A stretch of 64,000 nt of DNA from Agrostemma githago (taxonomy: Eukaryota; Streptophyta; Magnoliopsida; Caryophyllales; Caryophyllaceae): positions 46,080,005 through 46,144,004 of the forward strand of contig OY288248.1 in NCBI GenBank assembly GCA_958450325.1, in the 5' to 3' direction. Position 1 is the first letter of the stretch; each line of letters begins with the position of its first letter. The position numbers were made by a program, and so were the translations under genes. Shown one piece after another: positions 54,493 through 64,000 of the stretch. The notes under the pieces are model-generated. The model worked only from the letters and a program-made list of their open reading frames with translations, did not search any database and had not been told where the DNA came from.

Positions 54493-57400
54493 GAAAGTTT
54501 CGTCCTCGAAACTAAGAATAAGCTGAAAGGACTCAAGATTACTCCACTCGAAAACATGAGGATACCAATTTCGAATAAAAATTTTGCTTTAAAAGAAAAT
54601 TTTACAACTTCCAAAGTGACACGAAATTGAATGAAAATATTTATTCCAAGAGGAAATGGGGCTAAGCTACCCGAAGTTTAAAATCTCTTAATTAAAGAAA
54701 TTGTAAAGTAAAGTTTATTTGATAAAATAACGACGTCAAATAACATTTGTAAACAAACTCGAAGGAAACAAGGTAACCAAAACATTTTCGAAATAAAAGT
54801 AAAACAATTTGATTGAGAAATTCGATAATATTCGTTTTATGAAGAAACAAAAATTTAGTTTTTAGAAATCAAATTTTGTAGTTAGTAAAAATCGCACCAG
54901 CCGTCAAACATTTTCAATAACAGATTCAAAAGTCCACCAACAATAAAATGACAATCAATTCTCAAAACGTTAAAATTTCGAAAATGTTATCAAAGTAATT
55001 ATGAAAGTTTTCAAAAATGTTATCAAACTTGAACATACAAGATAATTTCGACAATGTTAAAACGTATTGCATAAAAATCCTATACAAATTGAAGTACTTG
55101 GAAATATAAAAGTCTTCATAAAACTTTGATCGCTTAAAAATAAAAAATTAAAAATAATTTCGAAATAATTTAAAATAAATTATTAAGGCATTTTGAAATA
55201 GATCTAAATATAAATATCAACCAAAGATAAAACAAAGTGAAGTATAAAGTTCTTAAATTATAAAATAAAAATGTTAAATTTCACGATAACCCAAAATGTT
55301 AAATTGCTCATAGTTTTTACAAAATGGGGAGTTTTAAAATTTGTAATTATGCTTCAAAAGGTTAAAATTTCATGAAAATCAAAAATTTTAAATTAGTCAA
55401 GCTTTTTACAAAACGGGCAAATTCAAATTACAAAATTATAACTCAAAATGTTAAAATTTTACGATAATCCAATTTTTTTTTTTTTAAGTAGTCAAACTTT
55501 TTATAAAATAGGGAGTTCGAAAAATAGTTAACGGGCAAATAGAACAAGGATAAATAAATTAAAAATAAGAGCTTTCAAAATCGACAAAGGTTGAAGGGAT
55601 TGGCAGGAGTTACCGTAACAAAATTCAAGAGGAGCAGAAAGAAAGACGGAGTTGAGAATCAAAAAGAGCTCTCAAGGATTATGGAAGAAATTAATCATCT
55701 GGAGATTCCTAGCACGACTTCCACAAACACGGTTCCTAATTCCCATCAAATAACGCTAAGTCCAATATCAGTAGAGGGTGGTCCTACTCAATCTACAACC
55801 TCCAAAATTAAGTCTTACATACTTATACAATCCTTCAATTAGTATTGTAAGAATCCACAAATGATTTAGACTAATCCTTTAATTAAGATTCCAACGGTTA
55901 TCAAAACATACCCTAACTCGTAATCACTAAGGTTTATAAATTTAAAGCTCATAAGGTCTGAACTCGAGGTATGCTTCAAATTTCTCGAGTAAGGAAGACT
56001 AAATAAAACCCACCAATTAACAAAGTTCGGACACGAAATCCTCAAAGATGATCACCGACATATTTATAATACCACAAGTGCAGAAGTTGGGGAAGTACAA
56101 TAAATCCTCAAACACGCTCAAACCTATAGGTAATGGCGCAAACACTCACATCTTCAAACACATCATTCGATTGATGTTTCTAAGAAGTCCATCAAATTTC
56201 TAATCGTAATGGTGCAACCACAAAATATTTAGTAACTCAACGAAGCCACAATCTCGTTGGTCTAAGGTTCTGAACTATAAATCCATTAAGATGATTGACA
56301 TCAAAATGTTCCTCACAACAACGCGATAAATCCAACTTCTAATGGCAATATGTTTCTCCTTTTCAAGGTTAACAACAATTTATTCAATTTAGATCACTCA
56401 ACTCCAAAGTTCATAGGTTACAACTTTAACCAACGATTAACGATCTAATCCTTAAGAAACACGAGTAATCTATGTTAACCAAAATTTCTAACGGTATTAA
56501 TGAAAACCTTCTATGGTACCACAACACTCAGGTTAACAATTTAAACAGTACTCTATGATCCCAAACATTCCCGATGCATCCATCAAATAACATTTAGGTA
56601 GGAATCTCAAAATTCTATTATTAGCTACACTCGGTTCGGTTCTAGGTTAAATTAGGTACTAGGTAACCATCAAATACGATATACTCTTACTACCCCAAAA
56701 TATATTCAACTCTAAGTCCTCCAAATAATCAAGTAACCTATAACCCAAGGTTCAGAGTCTAAAGTACCAACCTAATACCATTAATTGACAATTTATTATT
56801 CAAATCGATCCTCAAAAGCTTACTAAGATAGATAACAAGGTATAACTCACAACCCTCAAGCCCTAGGTAACAAGGGTTTACTAAACCTCAAACATCTATA
56901 TTCTTTCACGGGGTTCACTGAGAGAGAAACCGGTCTAACCAAAGAATCTCAAGAGAAAGATGGTAGAATAGAAGAATAGAACAAGGATTCACCAAGAGAA
57001 TGAAGATGAGAATGTATAAGAGAAGAATTGGAAGAAATAGAGGAAGGAAGAAAAGAATCGATGATCCTATATTACTAAGTTCTTGAACCAGAAGAGAATC
57101 TTCGGGCCTCCAGAGTTCACGAGGGAATCCAAAATGGATTACTTCATCTTCTTGTAGAGGAACGAACACGCAAGTCATGGGTCGCTCCATCTGGATTTAC
57201 TGCGACATCATGGAACATGAATCTACTCTTGATCATCTTGCATGTAGCTTAAGTAAACTGAACCAGAGCTAAAAGTCATTATCGAAATCTTTCTTGGAGC
57301 ACCTAGTTGTCCACTCGAGTCAGCAGGCGTTGAAAGTGCTAAGTAGGTCTTGTCCCGATCTGGAGCAGCATATCAGCAACTTGTTCTTTCATCTTCTTCG

Positions 57401-57567
57401 ACATATAAAACAAATATTCAATGCTAATCATTGAGTTCAGGAACAGATAATTCTAACAGTGAAGTCCTTATCTGTTTCTACCCATTTCTAATAATATTTT
57501 TATTTCCTGTTTAAACAATTTACTGGTATTTTCCCTATTTTCAGGTGTAAGCGTTGGGAGCAGTGAT
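54493..57567 (-). other. Non-coding interior of LARD-2
   Basis: No gag, protease, RT or integrase motif in either direction. 55260-55520 has three degenerate repeats of 'aaaatgttaaa...tcacgata' with 'gtcaaactttttacaaaa'. The minus frame 57190-56915 starts 'MERPMTCVFVPLQEDEVIHF' but has no known domain. Confidence 0.65.
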
Positions 57568-57579
57568 GCTCTGATACCA
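57568..57579 (-). promoter_or_regulatory. Primer binding site of LARD-2 (tRNA-Met)
   Basis: The minus strand reads TGGTATCAGAGC, two bases inside the 5' LTR; it is the standard initiator tRNA-Met site. Confidence 0.93.
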
Positions 57580-57581
57580 AC

Positions 57582-60500
57582 TGTAATCCCCTAGAAATTC
57601 TAACGCAATACAGTGGCGGGAACACTGTAGAAGTGGGATTATAACACACTGTAGCTATGTCTTAATTAAATAAAAATGGTAAGTCAATACATAAGCCATA
57701 AAAATAAAAATGGCTACAAAATAAAAATAAAATGAAATCCATAAATAGGGTTTTAACAATCCATAATACAGTGATCTGATTAAAACAAGCAGGATCCATA
57801 ACCGCTCGCTAGCCCACCCGAAGGAAAACACATATATCTGTCATGTTAAAAACATAACAGCCACAATCAGTGGGGAGCAACGTCAACGTTCTCTCAGCCG
57901 TATAACAGGATTTTAAAACAGTAATTACTAATATAGGAAAAATAGTAAAAATGGAAAACGGTAAAACAACATATTAAAATAAGCTTTAGCGTAAAACAAA
58001 CTAATCAGAAGGGTTTCCGAAGAAACATAAAAATATTTGCCAACCTGCAAACCAATTTATATCGATAATAAATAAAATAATCAAAATGGCGTTATGGATA
58101 GGATTAATGTAGAATCTAGACTTTGACTAGGACAATACTAAACTAGCTTCGAGAACTTAGTCAAAACAAATCAGACTTCGGTCTCTAACTAGGCAACTCA
58201 ACCATAACAGGACTGCGTGCAGCGAGGTCCTGGCTTAAGTAATGTACACCCCTCCTGGACACCAACCGTAATCCAGTTCAACCCGACGGCGACTTACACG
58301 ATGCGATATCTAAGTTTAAGGTCAAAATATACACACTCCTGAACACAAACCATGCTCAGTTCAACGACCAATGTGTCTCAACATAGACACACCAGCTTTA
58401 TAGTTGATGGCAAAACGTACATCCCAGACTATATTACTCTAAACCCACACTTTTCCTTATTCCATAACTCCAAAACAAACCATTATCGACATATAAAAGA
58501 TATAATCATTATAAATAATAAGAGGATAAAAGAAGTAAACATTTATATTCTAAAAGAGGAAACTTTCTATTTTAGGAAACTTCTATTTTTAGAAACTTTA
58601 CTAAAAATAGCATTATATCAAAATAGTGAAAATATTAGTTCATACTAATACCACATTTTAGTAAACGATATAGATTTATAAAACTAATACTTTCGGCCTT
58701 AACGATATTAATTATTAAAGTAAGAACATTTGATTTTATGAAATTATTAAAACATCGTATAAGCGTTATAAAATGATTAAAAATGTCTTAAACATTTTAA
58801 TATTACTAATTAGGGTGTTTTCAAAAGTTATAAAGCTAAAATTCCCTAATTATTATTAGTTTCGACAATAAAATTATAAATAGGATTTTACGGCAAACAT
58901 CAAATTAAATATTTGAACGTCTTTATTTAATTAAACCAACAAATATATTTAGAGTATGTTAAGGGATGATTTAACTCTTAAAGTTTCAGATTTAAATACT
59001 TCCAAAATTGCTGGAAAAAATAATTCTTTTAGGTAAGACGAAGCATTTTAACGACAAATCACAATTTGTCCGAAAATCACTATTTATTAATTAAAGACTT
59101 TAATGAATAGTACAAAAATTACGTAAAATAGTTAAATTATATTTATGGACATTCTGTCCAGAAAAGAAAATTTCCAGAATTCTAAAACTCGGTTTTTAAA
59201 GCGTTTTCTCGTTAATCGTCCAATCTCGACAATAACGATTAATAAAAATAGTAATTACAAAACGATTTAAGTATTAATATCCAAAAATTATTATTAAACC
59301 TAAAAATCATGATTTTCCAGAATCTACCATTTTTCCAGATTTCCAAAAATTCCCGATTTAATAAATCCCGTCAAAACCGTCTTTAAAACCCGTTTTCACA
59401 ATTAACGATTCCATTAATAAAACTTATCGTTCCTAACATTTTATTAAAGCACTAAAAATCATAAAATCACATTTTAATATGAAATCATCAGAATCATAAT
59501 TTTTCCAGATTTAAACCAAAGACCAGAAATCGAGAATTTAAACAACGAACACGGTTTTAACGATAAACGATGATTTAAAGTGATTAATTAATTCATCCAC
59601 TTAACAATTCCGAAAAATTATGAAAAACTTCAGAAAATTCTAATTCACCAGAAAGTTTCACCACGTCAAAAATCAGATTAAAATAAAATGTTTAAGTACT
59701 AGAACTAAAAATCGGCTTTTAATCGTTTTTGTCCGAAAACGATAATAATTCAATAATCGATATCAAAAATATCAGAAAAATACTAAATTATTAAAAATCA
59801 TCAAAAACAACATTTTTCCAGAATATAAACATATATTACATGTTTAGGCCGATTATTACGATTTTACAAATTAATATAACAATTTAATCGTTAATATCGT
59901 TAAAGCGATAAAAATATCGAAACATGCAAATTTTCAACTTTAAAATTTTTTCCAGAATCCGTGACACACATATATTGCCAAAATAAAATATAAAAATATA
60001 TACATGCAAATACTCAATTAAAATCTTGAAATACCGAGTAACATCGACGTTGCCTCTACTCCAAATCTGAGTCGATAATATATTCGTTGGCTTCGGGATC
60101 GTCCAAAAATCCTACCAATCACGGAATTCATGGCAGAAAAATACCATGAGAAAACTAATAAAAATCAAGGTAAAAATTGATCGAAAATGACGTCGATTAA
60201 TACCTTAACGAAGAGAACGGAAAGAGGATTATTATGACGATAAAAATGATGCGATTGGGACTCGAAATGGAGCAAAAATTTGCCTAAGATGGAGGAGGGA
60301 GTACACGGCCAAATGAGAGGGAGAAAGGTTGAGTATATTTTTTTTTATGACAAGAATGAATAAGGTGTAGTATGGAAAATGGATGGTTTTCAAAAATATA
60401 AATGAGATTAATAGTGTTGATGAAAACTATGTGCACCATGATTAAAATGGCCAGCCAAAATGAGTTGATAAGGGAGTATGAAAAGTTTTGTTAATAATGC

Positions 60501-61088
60501 AACAAATAAATGAAAAGAAATTATCTTATGTTTACGTTTTAACGTGATAAAGTGAAACGTTTAAATAAAACGTAATAAAACTTGTGACCAAGGGCTTAGT
60601 TGGTCCAAAATGTGAGTAAATGGTCTTAAAAATTTTATAAGTTGATAAAAAGTATAATCGTAAAATAGTTAAAGGCATTTCAAAGTAATTCGAGTAAACC
60701 TCGCGTAAGAAAATGATTATTCGCGAAGCTTTGTAATAAAAATCATTAACAACTAATTTTTGTAAATAAAAATATTTACTAGATGAAAATATTATAGAAA
60801 CGTATTCAAACATTTTTAGGAAAAAGAATAACTTAAATCCAAGCTTAAAAATGTCAATTTGAAGAGAAATAGAATTCCTTGCGGAAAAATTAATTAGTTT
60901 ACGAAGAAACCAAATAAATGGATTTAAAAAGAATTTAAATCTTTGAAATTAAAAATAAAAATTATTAAACTCAAAAATTAAAATAGAGCTTAGTAAAATG
61001 ATAAAATATGAGGCCAAAAAGTGATAGAGTTAAGACGGAGTCCTAACGGAAAGAATAAAAATGCTTAGAAAAAATAGCGGGTGTTACA
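57582..61088 (-). repeat. 5' LTR of LARD-2 (3507 bp)
   Basis: Partner of 50969-54477. It ends on the plus strand with GGGTGTTACA, followed by the TGTCA duplication. Confidence 0.93.
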
Positions 61089-63146
61089 TGTCAAGAATAA
61101 CAAAATCGGTGGGGATATATAGATTTCCCACGTTGACCATGAGGTTGCGGGCTAGTCCATAGGGTTCCTTTGTAGTTCTATCGGCCATTTGCACATTAAC
61201 TGGGAAGTGTTCCAAGTTCTTGATATAAATGGTTTCGGCAATGGCTAGGGCATTAAGCTAATGTCGGCGCCAAGGTCACACAAGGCTCGGTCTATCAAGA
61301 CATGGTCTATGGAACAAGATATAACAAAGCTACCCGGATCACCTAACTTGATGGGAATTGTAACTTTTGGGGTAGTTCTTGGGGGAATGGGAGCTCTTTC
61401 CCTTTCGGTGGGTTTCAAAATAATGTCACGAATATATTCGGACGGGGTAGGCACGGAAGGGCTTGTATCAATGTTCTCAATAAGATCGGTGAAGGTTATC
61501 GTGTCCAAATCTTGGTTATTGAATGAGATTTGTGGCTTGTCATTCAAGGGTGGTACTTTAATCCTAGAGACTAGGTTCACGTTCTCTATTGGAATTTGTT
61601 CAATAACGTAGGTAAGGTCTCCCACAAGATACTTGGATGGATCTCTTCTTGGTCTTTCGGTTACGTTCTTGACCACTTTTTCATCGAATTCATTGATTGA
61701 GGGATGAGATGTAAGAGTTTGTAGGTCAAAGGGTTTCACCGGTTCCTTTTTTCTCATTACCTTAATGGCATTCACAGATGCTTGATTGGAAGAACTGGTC
61801 GGTTCATGAGAAGGTTGAGCTCGCGAGGCGGAACGTGCCTCTAAAGCCTTAAGTCTAGCCCGATTTGACGCGTTTTCTTTCAATAGAAAATTGATTGTTT
61901 GTTGAATGTCATAAAGAGGTTGAAAGTTATCTTGAAGATTCCTTGGAGGACCTTGATTATATGGAGGATAGGTTCCAAAAAGACCATAGCTTGGTCGAGG
62001 TGGTCCTTGAGAATAAGAATAACCTTGATTGAATTGACTTGGATGAGGAGGTTTCGGTTGATAGTAGAACCCATATGGATTAGGATAAACCCTTTGATTG
62101 GGGGCTCTTGGAATTGCACGATCTTGAAAAGGATATGGTCCTTGAGTTGGCATGGAATAAGATCTGGTTCCCAAATGAGGATTATTCGTTTGAGACTTTT
62201 CATGGGTTCCTTGGGTGTTGGCTTGATAAGAATTCTCCTTTCTCATACATAATTCGGAGTCATGGTCATATCTCCCGCAATGATCACATGGAATCTCGAT
62301 GTGATACAATTTGGGTGGTGAAGAGGATGGTCATCTTGGTGAACTCACCCTTCTTGGTGGAGTTGATCTTTTTGGAGATGTTCTAGTCTTGGGTGGAGAA
62401 TTGGCTCTAGCAACATACACTTCAAATTGCTTAACCAACTCCTCGACTCTAGCTTCAAGTTCGGTTCTCCTTTCGGTTGACAAAGTTGACTCGCCACTTA
62501 GCTCTTCGTGTTGATCATTTTTGGAATATTCATCATTCTTGGCTATCCTTTCAATGAGTTCTGTAGATTCGATTTCATTAAGCAAAAAGAAATCGCCTTT
62601 TGCCGCCACATTGACATTATCTTTGGCGTTGTCCAATAATGAGTGGAAGAAAATATGAAGTAGAAGCCAACTAGGAATGCCGTAGTGTGGACACTTCCTT
62701 TACAATGTTTGAAATCGGTCTCAAGCTTCACCTATGCTTTCATTTTCTTGTTGTTGGAACGTTTGAATTTCCCTTCGGAATTTGTTGGTCTTGGATGGTT
62801 GGAAGTATCTTTGGAGGAAGGTGTTGCACAATTGCTCCCAAGTGCGAAAAGTAATGTTGGGGAAACTTTTAATCCATCTCCTTGCTCCATCACGCAAGGT
62901 GCGTGGGAAAAGGATCCGACATAGTTGGCACTCGGTGACACCTTCAAGCTTGACACCAATAAGACTTATCTTGAAAAGACAAACATGTTCTATCACATCT
63001 TCATTCGGAAATCCTCGAAAAGTTTGTTGTTGAACCAAATTGATGATGGAAGGTTTAAGCACAAAACTTTTCGGGATGGCTTCAATGAAGACGGGAGAAG
63101 AAATCTCTTCAATAGATGGTTGAGAATGGGACCCAAGTGTAGCCAT
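61089..63146 (-). pseudogene. Gag and protease N-terminal part of element C
   Basis: 63146-62724 is the gag core ('LCRILFPRTLRDGARRWIKS', 'TFLQRYFQPSKTNKFRREI'). A TGA at 62723-62721 follows 'ESIGEA', at the conserved Trp of the EAW(E/D)RF motif. The same frame continues ('GIPSWLLLHIFFHSLL') through a TAA near 62707 and a TGA at 62333 to a CCHC knuckle CDHCGRYDHDSELC (~62285). A Pro/Tyr-rich linker and the protease 'RALCDLGADISLMP' end at 61245. There a 1-base loss shifts the frame; the other frame carries the protease on ('NLEHFPVNVQMADRT', 'IPTDFVILDM') until LARD-2 begins. It is dead as a gene. Confidence 0.9.
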
Positions 63147-63418
63147 ACTTGAATCCTTGGATGTTGTTCAAAGGTGGGGTGTTGAGGAATGAAGAAATTG
63201 GTGGAAGATCACAATATCAAGTTGTTGCTTTGGTCACAATATTTCCAAGCGACTTGTTCTCTGAATGGGGATCAAGCAACCTAAATCAAAAGTATACCTA
63301 GGAAAAACTCAACAAACAATGAGCCTCCTAGCACCTAATGGTACTAGGGTATGAGGAAAGAAAAACAATTATCCATACACAATAAAACAAAGACTTAATC
63401 AATTAACTAATCGCCGCC
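63147..63418 (-). other. Leader of element C between primer site and gag
   Basis: Non-coding leader of about 270 bp. No further feature seen. Confidence 0.6.
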
Positions 63419-63436
63419 TCCCCGGCAACGGCGCCA
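63419..63436 (-). promoter_or_regulatory. Primer binding site of element C (tRNA-Asp)
   Basis: The minus strand reads TGGCGCCGTTGCCGGGGA, three bases inside the 5' LTR and identical to element A's site. Confidence 0.93.
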
Positions 63437-63439
63437 TTT

Positions 63440-64000
63440 TGATGCGCGCTGTCGCTGACACGCATGCAAACAATATTTTTAGTCCCAATTCCCTACTATG
63501 TAGTAGCGGCAAGTCGAGGTCGAACCACAGGGAGGCGGTTAAGCGAGACTGGTCAAGTCTAAGGTTTAGTTGCGATTGGGATTAGGATGGGGGGTTTTGG
63601 GACGAGAGGAGTTGAACTAATGCTAGCGAGCTACACAACTAAAGCTAGAAACAATAATGGGAAAGGCGTTAGGGAGAGTCAGGGAGTCGGAAATCAAGAT
63701 AAAAGTATAACATTGCAAGAATTATCACAAGGTGTATAAGGGAGGTTCCACCTTTCGGTTTCCCTACCGACCAAGTCTAAGCCCGCTTTCGCAACAGATA
63801 AACTAAGGTCTCTAGACAGAATTACCCAAACCCCGAGTTCCCCATATTGATCCGGGTGAGTCAAGTCAACCTAGGTGATCAAGCTAAATCAAACAAAACA
63901 CAACAATATCATCAAGACAAATCACCCTCAAATGCAATATTCTCACAAGATAAAACCTTTTCCTAGAATTCCTCCTCCCCTAGCCCCCTAACTAAAATCT
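63440..64000 (-). repeat. 5' LTR of element C, partial
   Basis: It matches 43908-44466 with a few substitutions and runs off the window. The rest of this LTR, the target duplication and possibly the 3' half of the ORF at 43386 should follow. Confidence 0.93.

Larger units (their letters stand above)
50969..61088 (-). mobile_element. LARD-2: non-coding LTR retrotransposon with tRNA-Met primer site, TSD TGTCA
   Basis: LTRs at 50969-54477 and 57582-61088 are flanked by TGTCA (50964-50968; 61089-61093). Minus orientation is set by the primer site (57579-57568) and polypurine tract (54478-54492). On the minus strand the LTR starts TGTAACACCCGC and ends GGGGATTACA. The interior of 3.1 kb has no gag or pol motif. 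TGTAACACCC ends and a tRNA-Met primer fit a chromovirus-related parent (inference). LTR differences are about 1% by eye, making it a recent insertion. It splits element C's protease. Confidence 0.93.
43908..64000 (-). mobile_element. Athila-like LTR retrotransposon C, lacking RT-RNase H-integrase, hosting LARD-2
   Basis: The left LTR (43908-45622) and the start of the right LTR (63440-beyond the window) share TGATGCGCG edges. The primer site (63436-63419) fixes minus-strand orientation. In order on that strand: 5' LTR, primer site, gag, protease (split by LARD-2), linker, spacer with palindromic array, env-like pseudogene, 3' UTR with AGGA hairpin, polypurine tract, 3' LTR. No RT, RNase H or integrase motif is found between the linker (50539) and the env-like start (49666). 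Without LARD-2 the interior is about 7.7 kb. The target duplication cannot be checked because the right end lies outside. Confidence 0.93.

Overview
The window is plant nuclear DNA, most likely from a eudicot. It carries spliced FAR1-type genes, Athila, Tat/Ogre and chromovirus-type LTR retrotransposons, CACTA elements and a Stowaway MITE. I found no tRNA or rRNA gene and no convincing intact host gene. It reads as a heterochromatic stack of nested transposons. I cannot name the species.

Layout. (1) 1-~6650: Mutator-like element with a ULP1-like gene (+) and a spliced FAR1-type transposase (-), set in sequence saturated with an AACTTCA motif. (2) ~6658-10799: degenerate minus-strand Athila-like element B, invaded by a small CACTA element (8020-9155, TSD AAT, carrying a SINE-like unit) and a Stowaway MITE (9181-9437). 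(3) 10876-29002: a large CACTA element (TSD TGT) with decayed TNP2 and Transposase_24 genes. It sits in a 20-bp minisatellite and is split by Athila element A (16907-28510, TSD GGGAG). (4) 29110-39329: a non-coding LTR element (LARD-1) with 2.6-kb LTRs, TSD ATAGG and a tRNA-Arg primer site, minus strand. (5) 39330-43907: old remnants and one truncated unknown ORF. (6) 43908-end: minus-strand Athila-like element C, which lacks RT-RNase H-integrase. Its protease is split by LARD-2 (50969-61088, TSD TGTCA, 3.5-kb LTRs, tRNA-Met primer site).

How the parts relate. Elements A and C are different families with the same architecture: gag, protease, (pol), spacer, env-like ORF, long 3' UTR. In each, a family-specific array of short palindromes lies upstream of the LTR TATA box. 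A second copy lies in the spacer just upstream of a TATA-like motif and pyrimidine patch that precede the env-like ORF. The array sequence differs completely between families (ACCGnnCGGT every 20 bp in A, GGGCGAAATTTCGCCC-type in C), but its two positions are conserved. Both families also carry a hairpin with an invariant AGGA loop and compensatory stem changes downstream of the env-like ORF. These are the best candidates here for undescribed biology: an LTR enhancer copied to an internal promoter, plus a structured RNA element.

Coding capacity is decayed throughout. Element A's gag-pol stays in one frame over 1873 codons, broken by seven TGA/TAG codons. The same conserved gag tryptophan is TGA in both A and C.
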